A stretch of 64,000 bases of DNA from Sphingomonas vulcanisoli (GCF_011761305.1 NZ_JAAOZC010000008.1:1-64000), one strand, 5' to 3'; counted from the stretch's first letter, positions 43,480-52,968 are shown. Notes: generated by a model from the sequence alone, not told the origin. Program-made: numbers and translations.

Positions 43480-44744
43480 CAGGTTTTCCCCGTCAGGCGC
43501 GGCGCGCTTTCGCGTAAGTAAAAGGCGGCGATCAGCGCGACCCCAGCCATCGCGCTGGCATAATAGAAATACAGCACCTCATGCCCTGCGCCTTTGAGCG
43601 CCAGCGCCAATGTCTCCGCCGATCCGCCGAACAGGCTCTGGCTGAGCGCATAGGGAAGGCCGACGCCGAGCACGCGGACGTGGACCGGGAAGAGCTCGGC
43701 CTTCAAGGCGGCGTTGGTCGCGGTGGAGCAGCTGATGATCGCCAGAGCGCACAGCATCAGCCCGAACGCCGCTCCGGCATCGTGGGTGCGCCCGATCGCG
43801 ACCATGATCGGCACGGTCAGCAACAGGCCGCCAAACCCAAACGCATATTGCAGCGGCTTGCGCCCAATCCGATCGGACAGTGCGCCGAGCGGCGGCTGCG
43901 CGAGGATGGCGAGGAACGTCGCGCCCGCGCAGATCCGGCTCGCGATGTCCTTGGGGAAGCCCGAGGTCACCACCAGATATTTCTGCATATAGGTGGTGAA
44001 GGTGTAGAAGATCACGTTGCTGCCCATCGCCAGCCCGAAGGCGATCAGCACCCCGCGGCGATGATCGCGCCACAGCACCGCGATGCCCCCGGCTTTCTTT
44101 TCCGCCTTAGGCTCGGCGACGAAATCGGGGCTCTCGGCGAGCCCGCGCCGCAGCCAGAAGATGCCGAACGCCAGCGCCGCCCCCACGACGAAGGCGACGC
44201 GCCAGCCCCAGCTCGCCAGCGCCGCCTCGCCGATCCCGCTTGCCTGCATCCCCAGAATCAAGCCGAGCGCGAGCAACTGCCCGCCATAGAGCGTGACATA
44301 TTGGAAGCTCGACCAGAAGCCGCGCCGTTCAGGCTCGGCAACTTCGCTGAGATAGGTCGCCGCCGCGCCATATTCGCCGCCCAGGCTGAGCCCCTGCAGC
44401 ATCCGCGCGATCAGCAGCAAGGCGGGGGCCGCCGCGCCGATCTGCGCATAGCCCGGCGTCGCCGCGAGCAGCAGCGATCCGCCGCCCATCATCCCCACCG
44501 AAAGCGCCAGCGCCGTCCTGCGGCCGTGCCGGTCCCCGATCCGCCCCATCAGCCAGCCGCCGATCGGCCGCATCAGAAACCCCGCCCAAAACACGCTCGC
44601 GGTCTTGAGGAATTGCGCGGCGGGATCGCCGCCGGGGAAGAAGACCGGCGCGAAATAGAGTGAGAAAGCCGAATAGACGTACCAATCGAACCATTCGACA
44701 AGATTGCCCGCCGCCCCGCCGAGGATCGATCGCACGCGGGTCAC
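43479..44744 (-). CDS. MFS transporter, metabolite:H+ symporter (MHS) family
   Basis: A 421-residue inner-membrane protein with twelve hydrophobic segments. The opening GAAGNLVEWFDWYVYSAFS and the loop 2-3 motif GRIGDRHGRRTALALSV are diagnostic of MHS symporters such as KgtP and ProP, which take up carboxylic acids or osmolytes with protons. LQGLSLGGEYGAAATYLSE is the conserved helix-5 motif. The start is taken as GTG 44744 preceded by a G-rich Shine-Dalgarno; the frame upstream to 44795 (MQHVPRLRSGQT) is the translation of a family D repeat and should not be included. It is coupled to the downstream GST. Confidence 0.88.
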   Translation of the reverse strand: MTRVRSILGGAAGNLVEWFDWYVYSAFSLYFAPVFFPGGDPAAQFLKTASVFWAGFLMRPIGGWLMGRIGDRHGRRTALALSVGMMGGGSLLLAATPGYAQIGAAAPALLLIARMLQGLSLGGEYGAAATYLSEVAEPERRGFWSSFQYVTLYGGQLLALGLILGMQASGIGEAALASWGWRVAFVVGAALAFGIFWLRRGLAESPDFVAEPKAEKKAGGIAVLWRDHRRGVLIAFGLAMGSNVIFYTFTTYMQKYLVVTSGFPKDIASRICAGATFLAILAQPPLGALSDRIGRKPLQYAFGFGGLLLTVPIMVAIGRTHDAGAAFGLMLCALAIISCSTATNAALKAELFPVHVRVLGVGLPYALSQSLFGGSAETLALALKGAGHEVLYFYYASAMAGVALIAAFYLRESAPRLTGKT

Positions 44745-44758
44745 AACGCCACCCCCCG

Positions 44759-44840
44759 CCGTTTGTCCCGAGCGAAGTCGAGGGACGTGCTGCAAGCGGG
44801 CAGATCAAACCTGTCTCGACTTCGCTCGACACGAACGGGG
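44759..44840. repeat. Family D palindromic repeat upstream of the MHS transporter
   Basis: CCGTTTGTCCCGAGCGAAG, then GTCGAGGGACG at the left and CTGTCTCGACTTCGCTCGAC, then ACGAACGGGG at the right. It is read in frame with the MHS gene on the minus strand and creates a spurious upstream start. Confidence 0.87.
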
Positions 44841-44850
44841 TTTGTGCGGC

Positions 44851-45693
44851 TCATGCGGCTTGCAGGCCCACCAACATCGCCGCTTCCTCCGCGCTCAGGT
44901 CGATTCCGAACATCATCGATAGCCGCATCCGATAAACGCGCGGATCGGTGATCTCCGCCTCGGTCGCCTGTTCGCCGTTGCGGCGGTGATAGCGTGTGTC
45001 GGTCAGGCCGGCGAAGCCGTGCGGCAGCACGCCGCTGACGATACGGTGCTGGACGAAGCGGCTCTCGGCGGCGGTGGAGACCCAATGGTTGGCCAGGATC
45101 AGGTCGTTCGGATAGACCGGATCGAGCGTGAAGCTGCATTGCCGCTGCCAGCCCCGGCCCTCGGCGGCGGCATCGATGCGGCCATCGGTGGTGGCGGGAT
45201 CACCGTTGCGGCTCAGCATCCAGCCGAACACGGGATCGCGGGCGAGGCGGAAGCGTGCGCCATCAGGAGCATCGGCCTCCTCACCATCGCTGAGCGGCAT
45301 CGGCGGCGAATAGGCCGCGCCAAAGCCCGCATCGGCGATCCATTGCTGGCCATCGATCGTCACCAGCGCCAGCGTGTGCGTCTGCGGCGGCACCTCGTCT
45401 CCACCGCCGAGCCACACCCGCGCGAGCAGCGGCCGCGCCTCGAAGCCGAGCGCCTCCAGCGCATCGAGAAACAGGCGGCCATGCTCGAAACAATAGCCGC
45501 CGCGCTGGCTCTGCACGAGCTTGGCGAAGACGCTATCGCTATCGATGGCGATACCCCGGCCGAGCGCGATATCGAGATTCTCGAACGGGATCGCCAAACG
45601 GTGCGCGCGCTGGAGGATGGCGAGGCCCTCGGCATCGGGCGTTGGCGCGAGCGGCAGGCGGGTGCGCGCGAGATAGGCTTCGAGATCGAACAT
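44851..45693 (-). CDS. Arylamine N-acetyltransferase
   Basis: A 280-residue NAT. The catalytic triad is present: Cys68 ([13 protein letters not shown]), His106 ([10 protein letters not shown]) and Asp121 (IADAGFG). The [10 protein letters not shown] block near residue 37 is also conserved. NATs transfer an acetyl group from acetyl-CoA to arylamines and hydrazines by a ping-pong mechanism, detoxifying xenobiotics. Length fits bacterial NATs (about 275-285). Start ATG 45693. A family A repeat fills most of the divergent gap to uvrB. Confidence 0.93.
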   Translation of the reverse strand: MFDLEAYLARTRLPLAPTPDAEGLAILQRAHRLAIPFENLDIALGRGIAIDSDSVFAKLVQSQRGGYCFEHGRLFLDALEALGFEARPLLARVWLGGGDEVPPQTHTLALVTIDGQQWIADAGFGAAYSPPMPLSDGEEADAPDGARFRLARDPVFGWMLSRNGDPATTDGRIDAAAEGRGWQRQCSFTLDPVYPNDLILANHWVSTAAESRFVQHRIVSGVLPHGFAGLTDTRYHRRNGEQATEAEITDPRVYRMRLSMMFGIDLSAEEAAMLVGLQAA

Positions 45694-45735
45694 GACGCGG
45701 AGCGGTCTAAGGCGGAATGCTGCGCATGCCTACCC

Positions 45736-45862
45736 AATCCTCCCCCGCCAGGGGGAGGTGGCAGCGCAGCTGACGGAGGGGGAGGACTGGAAGACCTTGA
45801 TAGGTCGCCGCCGCCCTCCCTCTCCGACGCCTTCGGCGCCACCTCCCCCTGGCGGGGGAGGA
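45736..45862. repeat. Family A palindromic repeat, copy 8
   Basis: AATCCTCCCCCGCCAGGGGG at the left and CCCCCTGGCGGGGGAGGAT at the right: the same CCGCCAGG loop subtype as copy 1. The inner arms are GCTGACGGAGGGGGAGG and CCCTCCCTCTCCGACGCC. It lies in the divergent promoter region of NAT and uvrB. Confidence 0.86.
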
Positions 45863-45906
45863 TGAAACTCTGGCGCTCCGCCCTGCCCCACCCCATATCT
45901 GTTCCC

Positions 45907-48105
45907 ATGGCGATCCAGATCCGCACGAGTCTCGAAGAGCCCGAGACCGGCCAGTCCTTCATCCCCCATCGCCCCGAGCGGCCCGCGAAAAGCCAGGGCG
46001 GCAGGCCGTTCCGCATCGTTTCCGATTACGAGCCCGCGGGCGATCAGCCGACCGCGATTGCCGAGCTGGTCGCGCAGGCCGAGCAGGGCGAGCGCGATCA
46101 GGTGCTGCTGGGCGTTACCGGTTCGGGCAAGACCTTCACCATGGCCAAGGTGGTGGAGCAGTTGAACCGCCCGGCGCTGGTGCTCGCCCCCAACAAGATC
46201 CTCGCCGCCCAGCTTTATGGCGAGTTCAAGAGCTTCTTCCCGGACAATGCGGTGGAGTTCTTCGTCAGCTATTATGATTATTACCAGCCCGAGGCCTACG
46301 TCCCCCGCTCCGATACCTATATCGAGAAGGAAAGCTCGGTGAATGAGGCGATCGATCGGATGCGCCATTCGGCCACCCGATCCTTGCTGGAGCGCGACGA
46401 TGTGCTGATCGTCGCCTCGGTCTCCTGCCTGTACGGCATCGGATCGGTCGAGACCTATTCGGCGATGATCTTCGATCTGAAGAAGGGCCAGACGGTCGAT
46501 CAGCGCGAGATCATCCGCAAGCTGGTCGCGCTCCAGTACAAGCGCAACGATCAGGCGTTCAACCGCGGCAATTTCCGCGTGCGCGGCGACAATCTCGAGC
46601 TGTTTCCCAGCCACCTCGACGATGCGGCGTGGCGGATCAGCTTTTTCGGCGACGAAATCGATCAGATCAGCGAATTCGATCCGCTGACCGGCAAGACCAG
46701 CGCCAGCCTCAACGATATCCGCGTCTACGCCAACTCGCACTACGTCACCCCCGGCCCGACGATGAAGCAGGCGATGGAGGCGATCCGCTTCGAACTGGCC
46801 GAGCGGCTCAAGGAGATGCACGCCGAGGGCAAATTGCTGGAGGCGCAGCGGCTGGAGCAGCGCACGAATTTCGATCTGGAGATGATCGCCGCCACCGGCT
46901 CCTGCTCCGGCATCGAGAATTACTCGCGCTTCCTCACCGGCCGCATGCCCGGCGAACCGCCGCCGACTTTGTTCGAATATCTGCCCGAGAATGCTTTGTT
47001 GTTCGTGGATGAAAGCCACCAGACGATCGGCCAGATCAACGGCATGTCGCGCGGCGACCATCGCCGGAAGATCACGCTCGCCGAATATGGCTTCCGCTTG
47101 CCCTCTGCGATCGACAACCGGCCGCTGCGCTTCAACGAGTGGGAGGCGATGCGCCCGCAGACCGTTTATGTCTCGGCGACGCCAGGCCCCTGGGAGATGG
47201 AGCAGACCAGCGGTGTCTTCGCCGAACAGGTGATCCGCCCGACCGGGCTGATCGATCCGCCTGTCGAGATTCGCCCGATCGAGGATCAGGTCGATGATCT
47301 GGTCAACGAGTGCAAGCAGGTTGCCGCGAAGGGCTATCGCACGCTGGTCACCACGCTGACCAAGCGGATGGCGGAGGATCTGACCGAATATCTCCACGAG
47401 GCCGGGCTCAAGGTCCGCTACATGCACTCGGACGTCGAGACGCTAGAGCGGATCGAGCTGATCCGCGATCTCCGGCTTGGTGTCTATGATGTGCTGGTCG
47501 GCATCAACCTGCTGCGTGAGGGGCTCGATATTCCCGAATGCGGGCTGGTCGCGATCCTGGATGCAGACAAGGAGGGATTCCTGCGCTCCGAAACCTCGCT
47601 GATCCAGACGATCGGCCGCGCGGCGCGCAACATCGACGGCAAGGTGATCCTCTATGCCGACCGCATCACCGGATCGATGGAGCGCGCGATGGCCGAAACC
47701 TCGCGCCGCCGCGAGAAGCAGATCGCGTTTAATGAGGCCAACGGCATCACGCCCGAGAGCGTGAAGCGCAGCGTCGCCGATATTGTCGGCCATCTGTCCT
47801 CCAAGGATCAGGTCACCGTCGATCTCGAGATCGACGACCGCAACAACATGGTCGGCCACAATCTGCGCGCCTACATCGAGGATCTCGAAAAGAAGATGCG
47901 CGCTGCCGCCGCCGATCTGGAATTCGAGGAAGCCGGCCGCCTCCGCGACGAGATCCGCAAGCTGGAAAATGACGAACTCGGCCTCCCCAGCGAACCCAGC
48001 CGCGCGCCGATGCGCGGCAACTCGACGCTGGGCAAACCGGGGACGCGGCAGACGCGGTACGGCAAGGCGAAGGCTGTGCGGGCGGAGAAGAGGGCGCGGA
48101 GTTGA
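45907..48105 (+). CDS. uvrB: Excinuclease ABC subunit UvrB
   Basis: A 732-residue helicase-like subunit of nucleotide excision repair. Walker A is [13 protein letters not shown] near residue 70; the beta-hairpin that clamps DNA is [16 protein letters not shown]; the DEAD-box analogue is [11 protein letters not shown] near 369; motif VI is QTIGRAARN; and the C-terminal UVR domain ([20 protein letters not shown]) binds UvrC. UvrB verifies lesions delivered by UvrA and positions the UvrC cuts. The ATG at 45907 begins [13 protein letters not shown]; the open frame extends upstream through the family A repeat and across the antisense NAT gene but is not coding there. Confidence 0.96.
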   Translation: MAIQIRTSLEEPETGQSFIPHRPERPAKSQGGRPFRIVSDYEPAGDQPTAIAELVAQAEQGERDQVLLGVTGSGKTFTMAKVVEQLNRPALVLAPNKILAAQLYGEFKSFFPDNAVEFFVSYYDYYQPEAYVPRSDTYIEKESSVNEAIDRMRHSATRSLLERDDVLIVASVSCLYGIGSVETYSAMIFDLKKGQTVDQREIIRKLVALQYKRNDQAFNRGNFRVRGDNLELFPSHLDDAAWRISFFGDEIDQISEFDPLTGKTSASLNDIRVYANSHYVTPGPTMKQAMEAIRFELAERLKEMHAEGKLLEAQRLEQRTNFDLEMIAATGSCSGIENYSRFLTGRMPGEPPPTLFEYLPENALLFVDESHQTIGQINGMSRGDHRRKITLAEYGFRLPSAIDNRPLRFNEWEAMRPQTVYVSATPGPWEMEQTSGVFAEQVIRPTGLIDPPVEIRPIEDQVDDLVNECKQVAAKGYRTLVTTLTKRMAEDLTEYLHEAGLKVRYMHSDVETLERIELIRDLRLGVYDVLVGINLLREGLDIPECGLVAILDADKEGFLRSETSLIQTIGRAARNIDGKVILYADRITGSMERAMAETSRRREKQIAFNEANGITPESVKRSVADIVGHLSSKDQVTVDLEIDDRNNMVGHNLRAYIEDLEKKMRAAAADLEFEEAGRLRDEIRKLENDELGLPSEPSRAPMRGNSTLGKPGTRQTRYGKAKAVRAEKRARS

Positions 48106-48246
48106 AGTATTGTGCTGGTTGATCTCATTTCGATCTGGCTGTAGAGAGTTACTGCGTCACCCCCAGCTCCTGCCGCTGTAAGTGCAGAGATCAGACGCCA
48201 GCCGCGTGGATCGCGAGAAACCTGGCACTCTTCTCTGCGAGCTTTT

Positions 48247-48528
48247 ATGATTATAAATTTCGCCGACACGGAAACGCAGCGCGTCTGGCAGGGCGAACGT
48301 AGCCGCAAGCTGCCATCCGATATCCAGGACGTCGCACGCCGCAAACTCCGCCAGCTATACCGCGTCTCCCAACCCGCCGAACTTCGCATCCCGCGTGGCA
48401 ATCGGTTCGAGGAGTTGAAGGGGAGCCGCAAAGGGACATATAGTATCCGCATCAACGATCAGTGGCGCATCTGCTTCACCTGGTCCGAACGAGGCGCGGA
48501 AAATGTCCGGATCGAGGACTATCATTGA
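48247..48528 (+). CDS. higB: HigB-type toxin of a type II toxin-antitoxin system
   Basis: A 93-residue RelE/ParE-superfamily toxin. The pattern FADTETQRVWQGERSRKLP, RKLRQLYRV, then RGNRFEELKGSRKGTYSIRI and NDQWRICFTW is the classic HigB/YoeB-like signature, including the C-terminal strand RICFTWxxxxxxNVRIEDYH in shorter form. HigB toxins are ribosome-dependent mRNA endonucleases. The toxin gene precedes the antitoxin gene, the usual higBA order. It stands 141 bp behind uvrB, and that gap is noticeably poorer in GC than the flanks. Confidence 0.92.
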   Translation: MIINFADTETQRVWQGERSRKLPSDIQDVARRKLRQLYRVSQPAELRIPRGNRFEELKGSRKGTYSIRINDQWRICFTWSERGAENVRIEDYH

Positions 48529-48823
48529 GGAAAGCGACCGGCTGCCGAACGTGCATCCGGGCGATATCCTGCGTGAGGACTTTTTGATCGGCAGCGATAT
48601 TTCGGTAGGCGAGGTTGCTTTGTCTGCCGGGATCGCGCGGCCTCGGCTTGAGGCTGTTGTTGCAAGTTCGGCGGCCATCGATGCCGACATAGATCTGCGG
48701 CTTGCGCGCTATTTCGGCATGTCCGAAGGATTCTTTCTCGGTCTCCAAGCTGATTATGACCTTGAAGAGGTCAAGCGCCTGCACGGCGAAGAGCTGGACC
48801 GGATCGTTCCGCGCGCTGCCTGA
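48503..48823 (+). CDS. higA: HigA-type antitoxin (HTH)
   Basis: A 106-residue antitoxin of the HigA/VapI family. VHPGDILREDFLIG is the family opening, EVALSAGIARPRLEAVV forms the helix-turn-helix and DIDLRLARYFGMSEGFFLGL the conserved third and fourth helices. It would neutralise HigB and repress the operon. The start codon at 48503 lies 26 bp inside higB, implying coupled translation. One oddity: HigA proteins usually have a longer recognition helix with Asn (for example ISNLLNG); here that position reads ARPRLEAVV, so operator specificity may differ. Confidence 0.92.
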   Translation: MSGSRTIIEESDRLPNVHPGDILREDFLIGSDISVGEVALSAGIARPRLEAVVASSAAIDADIDLRLARYFGMSEGFFLGLQADYDLEEVKRLHGEELDRIVPRAA

Positions 48824-48913
48824 CCGCTCTCCGGCGGGCGGGATGGCCATCGGTTCGTTCGCGGCGTAGCTTAGACCCGCACCGCATCAATCGCGGGCAG
48901 AGAGAGGATCGCT

Positions 48914-49213
48914 ATGATCAAGACGCTTCATTTCGTTGCCGTAGCCGCCGCGCTTGCGCTTTCGGGCGCGAGCATCGCGCAGACGCCCGCCGCCAGCACC
49001 AAGACCGCGACGTCTGACAAGACCGTGACCACCACGACCAAGCCCGCAATCGGGGCGACCAAGGCGACGGTCAAGACCGAGAAGAAAAGCAGCGCCTCCG
49101 TCGCGACCGCGAGCGGCAGTTCGGTGACCACCAAGACCAAGACGGGCAAGACGATCACCTATGATTGCTCGAAAGCGGGCAACAAGACCAAGGCCGCCTG
49201 CAAGGGCAAGTAA
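48914..49213 (+). CDS. Small Thr/Lys-rich exported protein
   Basis: A 99-residue protein with a signal peptide (MIKTLHFVAVAAALALSGASIA, cleaved near AQT, quoted as FVAVAAALALSGA) followed by a low-complexity mature part rich in Thr, Lys, Ala and Ser (SDKTVTTTTKPAIG, VTTKTKTGKTITYDC). Two Cys near the C-terminus (YDCSKAGNKTKAACKGK) could form a disulfide. GAGAGG precedes the ATG at 48914. The mature protein is very basic and probably periplasmic. No family recognised. Confidence 0.7.
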   Translation: MIKTLHFVAVAAALALSGASIAQTPAASTKTATSDKTVTTTTKPAIGATKATVKTEKKSSASVATASGSSVTTKTKTGKTITYDCSKAGNKTKAACKGK

Positions 49214-49221
49214 GGCCTTTT

Positions 49222-49245
49222 CTCCCCTCCCTTAAGGGAGGGGAG
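49222..49245. terminator. Perfect palindrome between convergent genes, possible bidirectional terminator
   Basis: A 24-bp perfect palindrome with arms CTCCCCTCCCTT and AAGGGAGGGGAG and no loop, preceded by TTTT and followed by TTT. It lies 8 bp past the stop of the exported protein gene and 18 bp past the lolD stop. The arms match the ends of families A and B, so it may be a relic repeat serving as terminator. The T-run is short. Confidence 0.4.
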
Positions 49246-49263
49246 TTTCCGGGACGCATTCGC

Positions 49264-49935
49264 TTAGCCCAGCACGCCCTCGTGAAGCCGCACGATGCGA
49301 TCCATCTTGGCCGCCAGCCGCTCGTTGTGCGTTGCGACCAAGGCCGCCGCACCCTCGCCCCTGACCAGCCGCAGGAATTCACCGAGCACGCGATCGGCGG
49401 TGCCTTCGTCGAGGTTGCCGGTCGGTTCGTCGGCGAGGACCAGCGCGGGCTTGTTGGCGAGCGCGCGGGCGACGGCGACGCGCTGCTGTTCGCCGCCGGA
49501 AAGCTGGGCGGGGCGGTGATCGAGGCGGTCGGCAAGGCCCAGCGCCGAGAGCAAGGCCCTGGCGCGCTCGGACGCCTCGGCGGGTGTCTTGCCACGGATG
49601 ATCTGCGGCAGGATCACATTCTCCTCGGCGGTGAAGTCCGGCAGGAGGTGGTGGAATTGATAGACGAAGCCGAGCGCCTCGCGGCGCAGGCGGGTGCGGC
49701 CACCGTCATCCAGGCTGGCGGCTTCCTCATCGAGCAGACGGATGCTGCCCGAGAAACCGCCCTCGAGCAGCCCGACCGCCTGCAGCAAAGTCGATTTACC
49801 CGTGCCCGAGGGGCCGAGCAGCGCAACGATCTCGCCCTGCGCGACGGTGAGATCGACGCCGCGCAGCACCTCGATCGACTTCGATCCTTGCGTGAAGGTC
49901 CGCCGCAGATCGCGGACGATGAGCGCATCACTCAT
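49264..49935 (-). CDS. lolD: Lipoprotein-releasing system ATP-binding protein LolD
   Basis: A 223-residue ABC ATPase. Walker [14 protein letters not shown]; signature [15 protein letters not shown]; Walker [13 protein letters not shown]. The segment [17 protein letters not shown], containing the Q-loop and the FHHLLPDFT run, distinguishes LolD from MacB-type ATPases. With LolC/E it extracts outer-membrane-destined lipoproteins from the inner membrane and passes them to LolA. It overlaps lolC by 8 bp and is last in a proS-lolC-lolD series. Confidence 0.94.
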   Translation of the reverse strand: MSDALIVRDLRRTFTQGSKSIEVLRGVDLTVAQGEIVALLGPSGTGKSTLLQAVGLLEGGFSGSIRLLDEEAASLDDGGRTRLRREALGFVYQFHHLLPDFTAEENVILPQIIRGKTPAEASERARALLSALGLADRLDHRPAQLSGGEQQRVAVARALANKPALVLADEPTGNLDEGTADRVLGEFLRLVRGEGAAALVATHNERLAAKMDRIVRLHEGVLG

Positions 49936-51175
49936 AGCGCAGCACCTGCACGGGATCGGTCCGCGCCGCCCGCAGCGCCGGGTAGAGCGTGAACAGCAGC
50001 GACAATACGATGGTCATCACCACCGTGCCGATCACATCGATCGCATCGACGCGCGCGGGCAACTCCGAGAGGAAACGGATCGAGGGATCCCACAGATTCT
50101 GGCCGGTGACGAACTGCGCGGCATTCACCACACCCTGGCGGAAATAGAGGAAGATCGCGGCCAGGATCAGGCCGCCGACGGTGCCGAGCAGGCCGATCGT
50201 CAGGCCGACGCTCATGAAGATGCGGAGCATCGATCCCCGCGTCGCGCCCATCGTCCGCAGGATGGCGATGTCGCGTGTCTTGGCGCGGACCAGCATGATC
50301 AGCGAGGAAAGGATGTTGAACGCTGCGACGATGATAATGATCGACAGCACCACGAACATCGTCACTCGCTCCACCGCGAGCGCCTCGAACAGGCTGGAGT
50401 TGAGTTGCTTCCAGTCGCGCACCTCGCCGGAGCCGCGCGCGGCCTGCGCGACGGGAGCGAGGATCTGGCCGACGCGATCGGCATCCACGGTCTGCACCTC
50501 GATCATGCCGACCGCATCGCCCAGCATCAGCAGGGTCTGCGCGTCGGCAATCGGCATCACCACGAACGCCTTGTCATAATCATAGACGCCGACCTCGAAG
50601 ATCGCGGCGATGCGATAGCTGACGATGCGCGGCACGGTGCCGAAGGGGGTGGTCTGGCCCTGGGGACTGATCAGGCTGATCGAGGCGCCAACACCGACGC
50701 CCAATTGCTGCGCGAGCTGGGAACCGATGGCGACGTTGTTGGAGCCGGGGGCGACGTCGGCGATATGGCCGGCGGTGACCGATTTGCCGATCGTGCCATT
50801 GCGAATGTCTTCGAGGCGCATCCCGCGCACCAGTACGCCTTCGACGCGGCCCTCGCTCGACGCCATCAGCGGCTGCTCGATCAGCGGCACGGCGGAGACG
50901 ACCCCGGGTGTCGCCTTGGCGACGGCGGCGATACGCTGCCAATCGGCCAGCTTGCCGTCATAGCCCTGAACGACGGCGTGACCGTTGAGCGCTGTGGTCT
51001 TGTCGAACAGCTCGGCGCGGAAGCCGTTCATCACGCTCATCACCACGACCAGCGCCGCGACGCCGAGCATCACGCCGATCAGGCTGAAGCCGACAACCAC
51101 CGCGATGATTCCCTCGCCCTTCCCGGGCCAGAGATAGCGTTTGGCGATGAAGAATTCGGTGCGGGAAAGGAACAC
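49928..51175 (-). CDS. lolC: Lipoprotein-releasing ABC transporter permease LolC/E
   Basis: A 415-residue protein with the MacB/LolE topology: one N-terminal helix ([21 protein letters not shown]), a large periplasmic domain (about 45-270), and three C-terminal helices ([20 protein letters not shown] and following). The N-terminal [10 protein letters not shown] and [18 protein letters not shown] are diagnostic. A single lolC/E gene with lolD implies a homodimeric LolF-like arrangement, as in many alphaproteobacteria; naming is therefore approximate. GTG start at 51175; the only purine-rich sequence before it (GAGAGGGG) is the edge of a family B repeat. Confidence 0.9.
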   Translation of the reverse strand: MFLSRTEFFIAKRYLWPGKGEGIIAVVVGFSLIGVMLGVAALVVVMSVMNGFRAELFDKTTALNGHAVVQGYDGKLADWQRIAAVAKATPGVVSAVPLIEQPLMASSEGRVEGVLVRGMRLEDIRNGTIGKSVTAGHIADVAPGSNNVAIGSQLAQQLGVGVGASISLISPQGQTTPFGTVPRIVSYRIAAIFEVGVYDYDKAFVVMPIADAQTLLMLGDAVGMIEVQTVDADRVGQILAPVAQAARGSGEVRDWKQLNSSLFEALAVERVTMFVVLSIIIIVAAFNILSSLIMLVRAKTRDIAILRTMGATRGSMLRIFMSVGLTIGLLGTVGGLILAAIFLYFRQGVVNAAQFVTGQNLWDPSIRFLSELPARVDAIDVIGTVVMTIVLSLLFTLYPALRAARTDPVQVLRYE

Positions 51176-51178
51176 TTA

Positions 51179-51304
51179 CCCCTCTCCCCTTGTGGGAGAG
51201 GGGCAGGGGAGAGGGGATGGCGTAAGCCAATATTCGCGCTCGCGGGCATCGAGCCCGCTCGCGCGATCCCCTCTCCCTACCCTCTCCCACAAGGGGAGAG
51301 GGGA
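51179..51304. repeat. Family B palindromic repeat, copy 5
   Basis: CCCTCTCCCCTTGTGGGAGAG at the left (one arm) and CTCTCCCACAAGGGGAGAGG at the right, inner CAGGGGAGAGGGGAT with ATCCCCTCTCCCTA and a GCTCGCGGGCATCGAGC centre. It lies between proS and lolC, both on the minus strand. Confidence 0.82.
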
Positions 51305-51315
51305 AATTCTGGTAA

Positions 51316-52632
51316 TCACCGGCCCGCTACCTTGGCCAGCGCCGCCTCGGCCGAAAGCTCCTCGCGCTCGCCCGTCGCACGGCGCTTGAGTTCGACGACC
51401 CCGTTCGCCAGCCCTTTCGGGCCAATGACGATCTGCCAGGGCAGACCGATCAGATCCATCGTCGCGAACTTGGCGCCGCCGCGCTCGTCGCGATCATCGT
51501 ACAGCACCTCGACACCCGCATCGCTGAGCTTCTGATAAAGATCATCCGCCGCCGCCGCACAGGCCGCATCATCGGCGCGCATGTTGATCAGGCCGACCTT
51601 GAAGGGGGCGACCGCTTCGGGCCAGATGATGCCCTTGTCGTCATGGCTCGCCTCGATGATCGCGCCCATCAGGCGCGAGACACCGATGCCATAGCTGCCC
51701 ATTTGGGGCACCACATCGCTGCCGTCCGGCCCCTGCACCTTGAGGCCCATCGCCGCCGAATATTTGGTGCCGAAATAAAAGATGTGGCCCACCTCGATGC
51801 CGCGCGAGGTGCGCAGCGCCTCTCCGGCCTCGCGCTCGCGGCCTTCGTCGCGCTTCTCGTCGGTCGCGGCATAATCGGCGGTGAGGCCGCCGACGAACGC
51901 CTGCAGCGCCGCCGCATCATCGGCATCCACATCCAGCGAACGATCCTGTTCCCAGGCCTTGTGATAGAAAACCTCGCTCTCGCCAGTGGGAGCGAGGACG
52001 ATGAATTCGTGGCTGAGATCGCCGCCGATCGGGCCGGTATCGGCCTGCATCGGGATCGCACGCAGCCCCATCCGAGCATAAGTGCGCAGATACGCGACAA
52101 ACATGCGGTTGTAGCTGTGGCGCGCGCCTTGCTCGTCGAGATCGAAGCTGTAGGCGTCCTTCATCAGGAATTCCCGGCCGCGCATCACGCCGAAGCGGGG
52201 ACGGACCTCGTCGCGGAATTTCCATTGGATGTGGTAAAGCGTGCGCGGCAGATCACGATAGGATCGCGCGGCATCGCGGAAGATGGCGGTGATCATCTCC
52301 TCGTTGGTCGGCCCGTAAAGGATCTCGCGATCGTGGCGATCGGTGATGCGCAGCATCTCCGGCCCATAGGCATCGTAGCGGCCGCTTTCGCGCCACAGGT
52401 CCGCCGATTGCAGCGTCGGCATCAGCAGCTCGATCGCGCCGGCGCGATCCTGCTCCTCGCGGACGATCTGCGCGATCTTGTGCAGCACGCGCGTTCCCAG
52501 CGGCAGCCAGGCATAGATGCCCGCCGCCTGCTGGCGCACGAGCCCGGCGCGCAGCATCAATTTGTGGCTGACGATCTGCGCCTCGGCGGGCGATTCCTTC
52601 ATCACGGGCAGGAAATAACGGGAAAGGCGCAT
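51316..52632 (-). CDS. proS: Prolyl-tRNA synthetase (compact alphaproteobacterial form)
   Basis: A 438-residue class II synthetase. Motif 1 and 2 regions ([37 protein letters not shown], quoted as [12 protein letters not shown]) and motif 3 ([14 protein letters not shown]) are present, and the C-terminal anticodon domain ends ALAKVAGR. It lacks most of the 180-residue INS editing domain found in E. coli ProRS (572 residues), as is usual for alphaproteobacteria, so editing of Ala-tRNA-Pro probably relies on a separate ProXp/YbaK-type protein. The ATG at 52632 ([13 protein letters not shown]) is the conserved start; the longer frame to 52857 is not conserved. Confidence 0.95.
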   Translation of the reverse strand: MRLSRYFLPVMKESPAEAQIVSHKLMLRAGLVRQQAAGIYAWLPLGTRVLHKIAQIVREEQDRAGAIELLMPTLQSADLWRESGRYDAYGPEMLRITDRHDREILYGPTNEEMITAIFRDAARSYRDLPRTLYHIQWKFRDEVRPRFGVMRGREFLMKDAYSFDLDEQGARHSYNRMFVAYLRTYARMGLRAIPMQADTGPIGGDLSHEFIVLAPTGESEVFYHKAWEQDRSLDVDADDAAALQAFVGGLTADYAATDEKRDEGREREAGEALRTSRGIEVGHIFYFGTKYSAAMGLKVQGPDGSDVVPQMGSYGIGVSRLMGAIIEASHDDKGIIWPEAVAPFKVGLINMRADDAACAAAADDLYQKLSDAGVEVLYDDRDERGGAKFATMDLIGLPWQIVIGPKGLANGVVELKRRATGEREELSAEAALAKVAGR

Positions 52633-52804
52633 GGGATTCCGTCTGAGGCTTGTGCGGTTTCGCGGCTTAGGCGCGGGCCGGGCGGAGGGCAAATCGGGTG
52701 AAGGCCCGAAGCGGCCCTGTTGCGCGAAAAACACAGGGTGCGGTGATTGCGCTGGCGCAAACAGAATCGCGCATGACGGCACGCGCATCACCGTATAACA
52801 GACG

Positions 52805-52968
52805 CTCACGAACAGGCTCCGGCCATGGTTCAGGGAGGCCAAGGCCCCGAACGGCACCTATAAAAAGGGGGGTGTCGTATCGTGCGGGCCGGGCAAGATA
52901 AGGGGGCTGACGAGTCAATCGTCACGCAGGCGCCCGGGATGCTCAAGCATCCCGGGTGTTTGCTTTTT
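52805..52968 (+). ncRNA. Candidate small RNA ending at an intrinsic terminator
   Basis: A strong terminator at 52933-52968 has no plus-strand protein gene upstream of it, so it must end a non-coding transcript or act as an attenuator for the downstream microprotein. The start is estimated from TATAAC at 52794-52799 and is uncertain; a second possibility is TATAAA at 52859. Structure in the interval includes GGTTC/GAAC and TGACGA/TCGTCA stems. It does not show the conserved SRP RNA, tmRNA or RNase P motifs. 6S is not supported either, mainly for lack of the usual zapA-type neighbourhood. Confidence 0.35.
52933..52968 (+). terminator. Strong intrinsic terminator
   Basis: A perfect 10-bp stem CCCGGGATGC/GCATCCCGGG with a TCAA tetraloop is followed by TGTTTGCTTTTT. 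On the opposite strand there is no T-run, so it works in the plus direction. Confidence 0.8.

Noticed and set aside
45730-47427. 565-residue minus-strand frame within uvrB
   Set aside because: Antisense shadow of a strongly conserved gene in high-GC DNA, where stop codons are rare in the mirrored frame.
52698-52901. 67-residue plus-strand frame in the proS-pyrG gap
   Set aside because: Basic, motif-free product and no ribosome-binding site. The region is better explained as a non-coding transcript or leader.
52805-52968. Identity as 6S RNA, SRP RNA or tmRNA
   Set aside because: None of the conserved sequence blocks of those RNAs is visible and the neighbourhood is wrong for 6S. It is left as an unnamed candidate.
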